NCBI RefSeq assembly: GCF_008806595.1
Contig: NZ_VZRB01000035.1
Coordinates: 1-64,000, forward strand
Source: Streptomyces luteolifulvus
Lineage (GTDB): Bacteria; Actinomycetota; Actinomycetes; Streptomycetales; Streptomycetaceae
Direction: 5' to 3'
Length of the DNA stretch: 64,000 bases
A program made the translations under genes and the position numbers. This document shows, piece by piece, positions 1 to 8,400 of the stretch. The notes beneath the pieces were generated by a model. The model searched no databases. It was not told where the DNA came from and saw nothing but the letters and a program-made list of their open reading frames with translations. Each line of letters begins with the position of its first letter. Position 1 is the stretch's first letter.

Positions 1-1
1 A

Positions 2-112
2 CAGGAAAAGTTCCACTGCATCTCGTGCGGCCACCACGCGCACGCTGACACGGTAGGCGCTCTCAACGTTCTACGGGCCGGGCTGGTCCTTCGCGACGCC
101 AACCCGGCGTAA
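2..112 (+). CDS. tnpB: RNA-guided endonuclease TnpB, C-terminal fragment (cut by window edge)
   Basis: Thirty-six C-terminal residues are visible, ending in TAA at 110-112. They contain CISCGHHAHADTVGAL, the second CxxC pair of the TnpB zinc ribbon followed by the H-A-D motif that carries the last RuvC catalytic aspartate, then the usual N-x-L-R-A-G-L tail. TnpB proteins are RNA-guided nucleases that help IS200/IS605 elements persist. The rest of the gene lies left of the window, so it may well be intact. No TnpA is visible. Confidence 0.85.
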   Translation, partial: QEKFHCISCGHHAHADTVGALNVLRAGLVLRDANPA

Positions 113-119
113 CGAGAAG

Positions 120-139
120 CCCCCGGCTTCAGCCGGGGG
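120..139. repeat. Right-end hairpin of the IS element
   Basis: A perfect 8-bp stem (CCCCCGGC/GCCGGGGG) with a TTCA loop lies 7 bp after the tnpB stop. In the IS200/IS605 family such subterminal hairpins are recognised by the single-strand transposase TnpA and also form the last stem of the guide RNA. It could also act as a terminator for tnpB. Confidence 0.8.
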
Positions 140-148
140 AGGAGTCAC

Positions 149-679
149 GGAGACGTGCTCACCGACATCGACGCAGAACTCACGGCACCAGCGCACGACT
201 TGCTCATGGTCCTTCTCGCCCGCGACGCGGCCCCGGCCCTCTGGACGCGGCTGCGGTGGGGTGAGCGTGCCGAGACGGTGAAGGTGAGTCCGCCAGAAAG
301 GTACCGGCGCTGCGCCCGTGTGCCGCTGCCATGCCTCGGCGAAAGCGGTGGCGGTGTCGTGGTCCGCGATGACGTCGGAGGGGGAGTGGCCGAGGCCGGC
401 CAGGTGAGCGGCGAGGGTGCCGGCCTGTTCGTCAGAGAGGGGCGTGAGGCTCAGGCGGCCGCGTGGAGTGCGATAAAAGACTGCGCGGACCTCGCCTCCT
501 GACTCCAGTCGGCCGAAGACGGCGGCTTCGGGACCGTGTGCGTCCGCCCTGCGTGTTCGCAGTTTCTCGATGTCCGTCAGCGGCGTGTTGTGCAGGGCAG
601 GGCGCGAGCGCAGGAAGTTGCCGGCTCGGGCGAGGAAGTCGTCGACGTCTTCGGTGAGTTGCCAGTCGTCCGGGAGCAT
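149..679 (-). pseudogene. GNAT-like acetyltransferase gene, 3' half removed by the IS insertion
   Basis: Reading leftward from the ATG at 679, about 177 codons of an ordinary soluble protein are intact (starting MLPDDW). Around 148 the frame runs into the IS right end and stops at 71 after about 26 foreign residues. The remaining part resembles the N-terminal half of a GNAT-family acetyltransferase common in Streptomyces (recognised from memory). The acetyl-CoA-binding R-x-x-G-x-G/A motif, normally in the second half, is absent, so the product should be inactive. The missing half would lie beyond the other end of the element, outside the window. The family call is moderately certain; the interruption is clear. 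Confidence 0.72.
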
Positions 680-819
680 GCTTGATGATCCCGGATGTAC
701 TCGACTCGGGGGAGGCACTCGCACAGAGGGATCCCTGCGGACGCCGCCTTCCGCCAGTGGCGTGATCGCACGATCAAGTTCGGCCAGGGCTCCCATGGAC
801 CGCGGGCGGCCGGGACCCG

Positions 820-1938
820 TCAGAGGCCGCCGGTGTTGAGTAGCCGGTTCGGGGTGTCCGCGCGGACGCCGCGCACGACACCGCGGGTGGCCGTGCGGTC
901 GAGCCAGACATGGACCTGGTTCGCGCTGGCGTGGGGGTGTGCCGACAGGTAGAGCGCGATCACGCCCGTCGCGTGCGGCGCGGCCCAGGACGTCGCGCCG
1001 GCGTCCTCGGTGAACGTGCCACCGCCCAGGAGGGCGGCGGTCACCTTCTGGCCCGGAGCGTACAGGTCCACGCACCGTCCATAACCGGATCCGTAGGAGC
1101 CCGAGTCCTTCCACACGCGGTCGTTCGAGGTGGAGGCCGCCACGACGATCGTGCCGGGGACGCCGGCCGGGGAGTGCTTGCAGGCGTCGTCGTTGAAGTT
1201 GCCGGCCGACACGACGGTCGGGATCCCCGCACGGACCATCTTCTTGACGGCAGCGTCCAGAGCCGCCGACGGGTGGTCCATGTTGAGCGACATGTTCACC
1301 ACCGCCGGCTTCTGCGCGTGCGCGGTGACCCACTTGACCGACTTCACCAGGGCCGCCTCGGCCGCCCCGGGGGCGCCGGCGCCATCGCTCTCGCACAGGA
1401 TGCCCTGGACCCGTACGAGCTCGGCCTTGGGCGCCACACCGTACTTCGCGCCGCCGATGATGCCCGCGACGAAGGTGCCGTGACCCGTCCCCCCTTCGTC
1501 GAAGCAGTCCCCGGAGTCCTGTCGGCCCACGAAGTCGGCGCCGAGGTGGGCCCGTCCGCCGAACTCCCTGTGGGCGATCTCCATCCCGGTGTCGATCACG
1601 TAGACGTGAACGCCCTTGCCCGTCGCGGTCGTGGTGAGCTTGCCGTTCAGCGGGCGCGACCGCTGGTCCAGGATGTCCAGGTTCCACGGCACGCGCCGGG
1701 TGAGGGGCGACGCCTGGGTCTGCGCGATCCCGGACAACTGCCCCCCGGTGGCGGAGGACGTCAGCGCCGAAGCGGACGACGCCTCGTCGCCGGGGGACGC
1801 CGCGGATTCCTGCGTCGCCTGCGTCTGCCCCTTCCCTCCGCCGGCCGCCGCGCCGCTTCCCCCGCCGCAGGCCGAGGCCCCGAGCACCGTCGCCATGACC
1901 ACCGCCACGAGACCGGCCTTCGTCACGTTCCGCTTCAC
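820..1938 (-). CDS. S8 subtilisin-like serine protease, predicted lipoprotein
   Basis: A 372-residue S8 peptidase with the full catalytic triad: Asp116 in VIDTG, His153 in GHGTFVAG, and Ser317 in GATSWAAPHATG (a variant of GTSMAAPH). The oxyanion Asn sits in SAGN. The N-terminus has KRN, a hydrophobic stretch and Cys in GASAC, which fits a lipoprotein signal, followed by a Gly/Ala/Ser/Gln-rich linker. It should be tethered outside the membrane and degrade or process proteins. I chose GTG at 1938 because GGGGGGAC lies just upstream; ATG at 1953 is an in-frame alternative. No partner is evident among the neighbours. Confidence 0.88.
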   Translation of the reverse strand: MKRNVTKAGLVAVVMATVLGASACGGGSGAAAGGGKGQTQATQESAASPGDEASSASALTSSATGGQLSGIAQTQASPLTRRVPWNLDILDQRSRPLNGKLTTTATGKGVHVYVIDTGMEIAHREFGGRAHLGADFVGRQDSGDCFDEGGTGHGTFVAGIIGGAKYGVAPKAELVRVQGILCESDGAGAPGAAEAALVKSVKWVTAHAQKPAVVNMSLNMDHPSAALDAAVKKMVRAGIPTVVSAGNFNDDACKHSPAGVPGTIVVAASTSNDRVWKDSGSYGSGYGRCVDLYAPGQKVTAALLGGGTFTEDAGATSWAAPHATGVIALYLSAHPHASANQVHVWLDRTATRGVVRGVRADTPNRLLNTGGL

Positions 1939-2104
1939 AACGTCCCCCCGCATCCCCGCCTCGAACACAGCCAGCCCACAAGACGACCACAGGAGGCGGG
2001 CGGTTCCAGCGGGGCGTGCGAGGGGGGCAGCTCACACAGGCGGAAGGGAAGTGATCGCTTCTCCGACCACGGAAAGAGCTGCGCCCGCGCTTCCTGCTCC
2101 CGCT

Positions 2105-2326
2105 TCAGCTGGGTCCCGTCCCGTACCCCGGACTCCTCAGCCGTGTCAGTTCCTCCTCCGACGCGGGCTCACCGGAGTCCGGAAGAAGCTGGGGGATGCC
2201 GTCGATCACGGGATAGCGGCGGCCGAGTCGAGGGTTGTAGAGCGCCGAGCCCGGCCCGTCCAGGATCAGCGGTCCCTTGTCGAGCGGACAGGCGAGGATC
2301 TTCAGCAGCGGGTCGTCAGGATTCAT
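2105..2326 (-). CDS. Trm112/UPF0434-family small protein
   Basis: A 73-residue protein of the YcaR/UPF0434 (Trm112-like) family. The start LLKILACPLDKGPL and the later RRYPVIDGIPQLLP are the family signatures. Eukaryotic Trm112 activates methyltransferases, but the bacterial role is not settled. Only one Cys remains, so the zinc site seen in some members is incomplete. It is the last gene of the envelope cluster, 11 bp after the DMT gene, and so probably co-transcribed with it. Two methyltransferases lie in the same cluster, and a chaperone-like role for them is possible but only inferred. Confidence 0.85.
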   Translation of the reverse strand: MNPDDPLLKILACPLDKGPLILDGPGSALYNPRLGRRYPVIDGIPQLLPDSGEPASEEELTRLRSPGYGTGPS

Positions 2327-2337
2327 GATCGGTTCCT

Positions 2338-3237
2338 TCAGGGGGTGGGTGGGTGCGTGTCGTGGCGCGGCAGGGTCAGCAGGACGGTCAGGGCGAGCGC
2401 GATGCCGCCCAGACGCAGGGCGAGCCGGGGCAGGTCCTGGGGGAGCGGTTCACCGAAGGTGATCGTTCCGCCGGCCACGCTGAACACGCAGGTGACCGTG
2501 GTGCACACGGGCACGATGAGGGAAGCTCGGCAGCGTTGCAGCGCGGTCTGGGAGAGCAGGAGGCCGAAGGGCGCGGTGAGGAGCAGGAGGTAGGGGTAGG
2601 GGGAGGCGAGGAGGGTTGGTGCCGCTTCGCCGAAGTCACCGAAGTCCGTTGTCGCCAGCTGTCCCGACACGCCCTTGATCGCGAGTGAGCTCACCCCGTA
2701 CAGCAGGCCGATCGCCACGCCGTACGCCACCCCTGTCGGTGACGGGCGGTGGCGGTGCCGGGCCCGGCGCTCGGCCGCGGCGTACAGCCACAGGCCCAGG
2801 CCGAGCGCCGGTAGGCACACGGTGAGCAGGGTGACCGCCGGGGCGGTGCGGCCGATCGGCTGGGAGTCGCTGTGCAGCGAGGCCACCGTCATCAGCAGAG
2901 CCAGGCCGATGAGGGCGACACCGCGCCGTTCCGCGGCCGTCGGCCGCTCGCCGAGCACTGCCGAGGAGAGCAGCAGCAACAGCACCAGCCCGGAGACGAA
3001 CAGCCCTTGGGCGGCTGCGATCGGCAGGGTTCGGTAGACGGCGAGCTGGGCGGCGAAGCCGAGGGCGAGAGCGAGCGCACCGCCGATCCACAGCGGGCTG
3101 CCCGCCAGCAGGCGCAGTGCGCGGCCGGGGCGTCCCGCGTGCAGTGGGGGCAGACCGGCCAGCGCCCGCTTCTCCAGCACGAATCCGGTGCTGTAGAGGA
3201 CGTTCGCCGCCAGTGCCGCGGTCACTCCCCAGACCAT
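2338..3237 (-). CDS. DMT/EamA-type integral membrane protein
   Basis: A 299-residue, strongly hydrophobic protein with about nine to ten predicted membrane helices in two halves, as in drug/metabolite-transporter (EamA) proteins. The N-terminus ANVLYSTGFVLEKRAL resembles actinobacterial DMT proteins of the NIPA/magnesium-transporter-like branch. Substrate is unknown; in this cluster a lipid-linked sugar or envelope precursor would fit, by inference. The ATG at 3237 has GAAGGAAG upstream. It follows the methyltransferase gene by 5 bp and precedes the UPF0434 gene by 11 bp, so it belongs to the same transcript. Confidence 0.82.
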   Translation of the reverse strand: MVWGVTAALAANVLYSTGFVLEKRALAGLPPLHAGRPGRALRLLAGSPLWIGGALALALGFAAQLAVYRTLPIAAAQGLFVSGLVLLLLLSSAVLGERPTAAERRGVALIGLALLMTVASLHSDSQPIGRTAPAVTLLTVCLPALGLGLWLYAAAERRARHRHRPSPTGVAYGVAIGLLYGVSSLAIKGVSGQLATTDFGDFGEAAPTLLASPYPYLLLLTAPFGLLLSQTALQRCRASLIVPVCTTVTCVFSVAGGTITFGEPLPQDLPRLALRLGGIALALTVLLTLPRHDTHPPTP

Positions 3238-3242
3238 CGCGC

Positions 3243-4004
3243 CTACTTCCTTCGCGCGTGCACGAGGAGGATGGAGGCGAGGGACGGCAGCCGGCAGGCC
3301 AGACGGTCGAGCGGGCGCAGCGGCCGCGGTACTCCGTGGAAGCGAGCGCCTTCCACTCGTACGACATCGAATCCGGATGCGGCCACGAACTCCCTCAGTG
3401 CGCGAGCCGTGAACAGCCTGAGATGGCCCACCACTTGGTCGCCCGGTCTGCCGTGGATACGGCGCAGGCTCACCTCCGAGAAGACGGGCTGGACACCGGC
3501 GAGCAGCAGGGCGCGGTTGTACCAGGCGGCGAGGTTGGGGGTGGAGAGCATCAGATGGCCGCCCGGCCGCAGCACCCGGTGCAGTTCGTCGAGGGCGCTG
3601 TCGGGGTCGACCAGGTGCTCGACGACCTCGCTGAACAGCACCGCGTCCGCGGCCCCGGAGGCGAACGGCAGCCTGCCGTCGGACAGTTCGCCCCGCACCA
3701 CCTGCGGTACTCGCCGCGCCGCCCGGCGCAGTGCGTCCTGCGACCAGTCGACGCCCACGATCCGGTGCCCTGCCAGGACGCGCGCGGCGACGGCCGCGGC
3801 CGTGCCGTCCCCGCAGCCGACGTCGAGTACGGTCGCGGCCGGCCGGTCGGGCCGTACGGGCCCGAGCGCGCGGGCGAGCATCCGTGCCTGCCGGTGGCTG
3901 CGGTCCGCGCCGGAGGCGACCGGGACGGCGGGATCCTCGTAGAAGGCGCGCAGCCCGGTGGGCGGGGCGGCGGGCGCCGCCGTGGTCGGGGGAGTGGAGG
4001 TCAT
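3243..4004 (-). CDS. Class I SAM-dependent methyltransferase (second of the cluster)
   Basis: A 253-residue methyltransferase. Motif I is TVLDVGCGDGTAAAVA (about residues 58-73), the acidic residue after strand 2 is in VGVDWS, and FSEVVEHLVDPDSAL with LRPGGHL are the later motifs of the Methyltransf_11 fold. The acceptor is unknown. Its ATG at 4004 overlaps the stop of the acyltransferase gene as ATGA, with GGAG 5 nt upstream, so translation is coupled. A small-molecule or glycan O-methylation is plausible from context. Confidence 0.85.
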   Translation of the reverse strand: MTSTPPTTAAPAAPPTGLRAFYEDPAVPVASGADRSHRQARMLARALGPVRPDRPAATVLDVGCGDGTAAAVAARVLAGHRIVGVDWSQDALRRAARRVPQVVRGELSDGRLPFASGAADAVLFSEVVEHLVDPDSALDELHRVLRPGGHLMLSTPNLAAWYNRALLLAGVQPVFSEVSLRRIHGRPGDQVVGHLRLFTARALREFVAASGFDVVRVEGARFHGVPRPLRPLDRLACRLPSLASILLVHARRK

Positions 4005-5404
4005 GACGTGCTCCGGGGGCTGGACGGGCTGCACGGGCTGTATGTCGTGGAGAGGCACTCCTCGAAGAGCCGGGCCAGGGTGGCGCCCCCTGCGTCGTCG
4101 AGGAGATCGCGCGACCAGCGCAGCGACACATGCAGCCGTCTGTCGGTGGAGGCCGCCGCCACGCTCAGTCCGCGGGGCATACGGGCCGGCGCCGAGAACC
4201 ACACGGCGTGGGCCCGCCCGGCGTCGCCGAAGTCCATCGGGTACGGCACGCGCCCGATGTTGCTGAGCAGCAGGGTCGACGTCCAGCGGGCCGCGGCCCG
4301 GCGCATGTGGCGGGTGAGCGCGCCGCGTACGCCGACCGGAAGCACGGGAGCCGTCAGCAGCGCCGCTCCCGGTCCGAGCGGAGTGCGCGGCAGCGACTTG
4401 AGTGCTCGGGTGCGCCGGGCAGTGGTGTGCAGCAACCTGGCCACGGCCGCCGGATCGGGACGAGGTGCGAGGAGCAGCCGTTCCTCGCACGGGTCCTCGG
4501 GCGCGACGGGCACCTCGACCAGTCGTGTCCCGTTTCCGATGGGCATGGCCATGTCGCGGGTACGGTCGTCCACGGGCATGGTGATCCGCACGGGGCCGTA
4601 GGGTACGCCGTGGAAACGGTTCCAGCGGCCCACCATCAGCGAGGCGGCGACCAGGAGTTGGTCGTTGACGGTCCATGCGGCCGGGTGCGGGTGGTCGGCG
4701 CCGGTGGGTACGGTACGCGGCGGCACCGGAAGTTCCATCAGCAGCAGGCCGTTCCCGGAGGATCCGGTCCGTGGCCGCTCAGCGGTGGGACCGGCCGCCA
4801 GCCGTACGGGCCGGAACCGCCCCGCGGACGGCACCGGACCCGCGAAACCCGCGTGCCGAACGGGCGCGGGCCGTCCCGGCCCAGGAGCGTCCTCGCCGTT
4901 GTAGAGCGCTGCGGTCGTGGCGAGTACCCGTAGTCCGGCCGGTGCGTCGAGCGCGGTGTGGTGGAGGGTCAGCAGCAGGACGGTCCGCGCCGCCTCCACG
5001 GTGACCACCTCCAGACGTACGGGCGGCGACTGGGACAGGGGCGGGCACAGGGTGAGCGCGCGGGCGCGGGCCCGGGCCAGGGCATCGGGTCCGGGCCGGG
5101 TGAAGCTCACCGGGTCCGTGTCCGGCGCGGCGGTCAGCTCCCACTCGTAGGACCGCCGGTACCAGCGGTGCGGTGCCTGGCGTACCAGGATCCGCGGGTG
5201 GAGGAGCAGCGCCCGGTGGAATGCCTCCCGCAGCCGTACCGGGTCCGGGCGCCCGGGCAGATGGACTTCGATGTGCACGGTCTCCGGCTCGTCGTCGCTG
5301 AGACAGTGCCGGGAGACCTCGTCCACGGTGGGGAAGGGTATCCGCGCCAGGACCGGGCGGGTTCTGCCGCGTCCGTCGTGGGTCGCGGCCTCGATCGAGG
5401 TCAT
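4001..5404 (-). CDS. Condensation-fold acyltransferase-like protein
   Basis: A 467-residue stand-alone protein of the chloramphenicol-acetyltransferase/condensation-domain superfamily. The first half carries LTLHHTALDAPAG, matching the catalytic HHxxxDG motif except that Ala replaces the final Gly. The second half has the usual NDQLL, a bridge region and a C-terminal SNIGRVPYPMDFGDAG resembling the latch/DFGWG area. Relatives acylate sugars or lipids (PapA type) or make amide bonds in NRPSs, but there are no adenylation or carrier genes here. In this cluster, transfer of an acyl group to a glycan or glycolipid is the best guess. Both ends overlap neighbours by ATGA. Confidence 0.75.
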   Translation of the reverse strand: MTSIEAATHDGRGRTRPVLARIPFPTVDEVSRHCLSDDEPETVHIEVHLPGRPDPVRLREAFHRALLLHPRILVRQAPHRWYRRSYEWELTAAPDTDPVSFTRPGPDALARARARALTLCPPLSQSPPVRLEVVTVEAARTVLLLTLHHTALDAPAGLRVLATTAALYNGEDAPGPGRPAPVRHAGFAGPVPSAGRFRPVRLAAGPTAERPRTGSSGNGLLLMELPVPPRTVPTGADHPHPAAWTVNDQLLVAASLMVGRWNRFHGVPYGPVRITMPVDDRTRDMAMPIGNGTRLVEVPVAPEDPCEERLLLAPRPDPAAVARLLHTTARRTRALKSLPRTPLGPGAALLTAPVLPVGVRGALTRHMRRAAARWTSTLLLSNIGRVPYPMDFGDAGRAHAVWFSAPARMPRGLSVAAASTDRRLHVSLRWSRDLLDDAGGATLARLFEECLSTTYSPCSPSSPRSTS

Positions 5405-8400
5405 CGTTCCTCGCCCGACTCGTCGCCCGGCTCCGGCTTCTCCTCGCGAGGGGCCTGTGCCGGGCGTCCGGTCGTGACGACGGCCGCGGACAGGGCCACG
5501 AGCGCCAGCACCTGGGCGATCGCGCCGAACGCGCCGCGCTCCGCGGAGACCGGTCCGCCCGCGCCCGTGGCCGCCACGATGCCCGCCCCGGCCATGGCCG
5601 CGGCGGCGGTCGGGACCAGGGCGCCGGGCCGCAGCCGGGCGACCACCGCGAGCGCGGGGACCACCAGGGCGAGCGGTCCCGCCGCCACCGCCACGACGGC
5701 GGTCAGCGCCACCGTTCCCAGGACCCGACCGGGCGCCGGGGCAACGGCGGTGTTTGTACGGTCGTCCAGGGCGTGAGCGCCCTGAACGGCCCGCCTGCGT
5801 CCCAGGAAGGCGAGTACCGCGAGCGCGGCGACGCCGACCGCTCCGCCGGCCAGTCCGGCCCGGTACAGCCCGGTGGGCTCGTACTCCAGGCGCACGGTGC
5901 CCGAGCTCCCGGCCGGGATCAGCCAGGCCTGCTGCCAGCCGTCGAGCCGGACCGGGGTGAGGGTCTCGCCGTTCAGCGTGGCCTTCCAGCCGTCGTTGAA
6001 GTTCTCGTACGTCCGCAGATACGACGCCTCGCCCGACCCCGCGGTCACGGAGACCGTCCGGCTGTCGCCGGTCCACTCCCGCACGGCGACCTCGCGGCCC
6101 GCCGCTCCGGAGGCCGGCCGTGGCTCGCCGCGGGACAGGGTGACGTCCGTGACCGCCAGCGGTCCGGCCCCGCCGGTCTCCACGCGGTGCCTACCGAATG
6201 CCAGCTCCACGCCGGCGTCCTTGGCCTTGCCCGTGCAGAGTTCCACCGTCACCGGCCGACGTTCCGTCAAGTCGCGGACCAGGCCGGACGCCTGTGTCGG
6301 GTGGAGTGTGCCGTCGATGTCGATCACCGGGCCCTGACCGCACGGCAGCGAGAACCGTGCGTCCGGCTTCGGCCGGGGCACCCGCAGATCGTCCAGCGCC
6401 GGCACGTACACCTCGCTGAGGCCCACGGGCAGTTGGAGCCGCGCGTCGGCCACGGGGTTGTAGACGGTCAGCGGTGCGGTCCCGGTGACGGTGATGTCGA
6501 GGCGGTCCGTCGTCATCGCCCCGAACCGGGCGAGCCCGTCGGCGTTCACCGCGGCCGTCGTCGCACCGTCGGACGAACTGATCCGCACCTCCCGGGGACG
6601 GGCGGACAGGCCGCCCGCGGCCCCGAGGACGATCTCGTCGATCTTCCTCTTGCCCGGCCAGCGCAGATGGACGACAGGGCGGTCACCGGCGATCCAGGCC
6701 GTCGTCAGGTCGCCGTCGACCAGGTTGCGGGCGCTGAGCGAGGTGCCGGTGCGGCTGGTGGAGTCGGCGGATGCGGCGATCCTGTTGCGCTGTCCTGGTG
6801 CCACCCGGTCGAGCAGCCGGTCCAGTTCGTCGCCGGGTACGGCCACGGCCCGCCCCGACACGGCGTAGGCGCCCGGGTCCGGGGTGTGGAACTGCCGGTG
6901 CAAGCCCGCTTCCGAGGAGGCCGGGGCCAGCCCGCCCGGGTCGGTGCCGCGGTGCAGCGAGTACACCCGTGCGCCTGTCCGAGTGCGCTCGGCGTCGGTG
7001 GGCAGGGCCAGCAGTCGGGTCACCTTCACACCGGGTACCGACACCTCGGAGAACCCGGCACCGGACAGCCCGGGGCGTGCCGAACGGGCGTCAAGGATCT
7101 TTATCTTCAGCCATGTCGCCCTGCCCTCGGGCGCACGGACCGACTGCGGGGTGCCGTCCGGGCGCAGCGCGCTGTCGGCCGAACCGCGGTCCGTCTCGAT
7201 ACGTACCCGGGTGGGCGCGGGGCGGGTGGCGTCCGCGGGCAGCGGGGTCAGCCGGAGCGAGGACGGCAGCTCGGTGGGCTCGGTGAAGTCCACCCGCAGC
7301 CACTGGCCGGCCGCCTTGCCCGGGCTGCCTTCGGCCCACGCGGTGTCCGGATCGCCGTCGAAGGCGTTCACCGGGTCGTACTGCGGCAGATGGAACAGCC
7401 AGTTGCCACTGGTCGACGCGGTCACCGAGGCCGCGCCGCGCAGCACGGCCGTCGTCTGGTGTCCGGTGCCGCCGGTGGGCAGGATCTGCTTCGGGCGCCC
7501 GCCCGGGTTCTGGAGGCTGCCGGAGGGGTTCCGCTCGTTCACGGTGTAGGTGTACGAGGTGTTGGAGTTGACCAGGCCGAAGCGGGTGTCGGTGCGGCGC
7601 AGTCCGTCGGCCACGGCCGTGATCGCGGGTGCGTCGACTCCCGGATGGGCGTCTGAGGCCAGGACGGCCGGACGGTCGCGCAGCGCCGGGTCGGCGGACA
7701 ACTGGAGCAGCGCCTCGGGACCGCCGCTCACGACGGCGGTGTCGCCGGCCGCGCTGACCCCGACGCGTCCGGGACGATCGGCGCTGCCCACGGGTTCGTA
7801 GATCTCGACCGCCTGGAGGCGCGGGTAGAGGCCCTGCACCTGGACGGGCGTGCCGGAGGCGATGCGTCCGCCGGTCATGAGCGGCCCGAAGCCGGCGGCC
7901 TTGCGGTAGCCGGAGGCCATCAGGGTCTGCCGGACCGTCTGCGGGGGCACATAGCCGATCTGGTCGGGGTCGAGGTCGTTGCGCACGACCACGTCGGCAA
8001 GTCCCGCCCGTGCCAGGTACGACCGCAGGCCCGGCACCTCACTGCCGGACAGCAGCGCCTGCTCGACCGCGTCCGTCGCACGGCGTGCGCCGGGCGTGCC
8101 GAACGGCACGAAGTCGCGCTGTGCCCAAGGGGTCTTGGCCAGGACGTCGAAGGGCTGGTCGATCGGTGAGCCCCAGGTGTAGATGCCGTGGGCGGTGGCC
8201 GGTACGACGAGGGCACGGCTGTCCGCCGCGTGTGCGTCCAGCCAGTCGGCGGCCTGCTCCCAGTGGGTGGGCAGCTTGGTGAATCCTCCGGGCTGGAGGA
8301 CGGTCCCGTTCACGTACGGCCATGCCAGACCCGGCAGGACGAGCAGCGCGGCGACCGCCGGCACCCACCGCCGGCCGCGCGGTGTCGCAGGGCCCCGGCG

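Larger units (their letters stand above)
2..148 (+). mobile_element. Right end of an IS200/IS605 (IS1341-like) TnpB element
   Basis: The window opens inside this element, so its left end is not visible. It holds the last codons of a TnpB gene and then, after the stop, a perfect 8-bp hairpin (CCCCCGGC, loop TTCA, GCCGGGGG, 120-139) followed by GAGGAGTCAC. Hairpin right ends of this form are typical of TnpB-only elements of actinomycetes. In the family, the 3' end of tnpB and the right end are also transcribed as the omega RNA (guide RNA), whose guide segment is the host DNA just past the right end, here from about 149. The boundary near 148 is set by where the disrupted host gene resumes. The omega RNA role is inferred from the family. 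Confidence 0.8.

Noticed and set aside
71..2035. Long minus-strand open frame running through the protease gene
   Set aside because: Only its last part (149-679) reads as a natural protein; the rest is Arg/Gly-rich shadow of the S8 protease.
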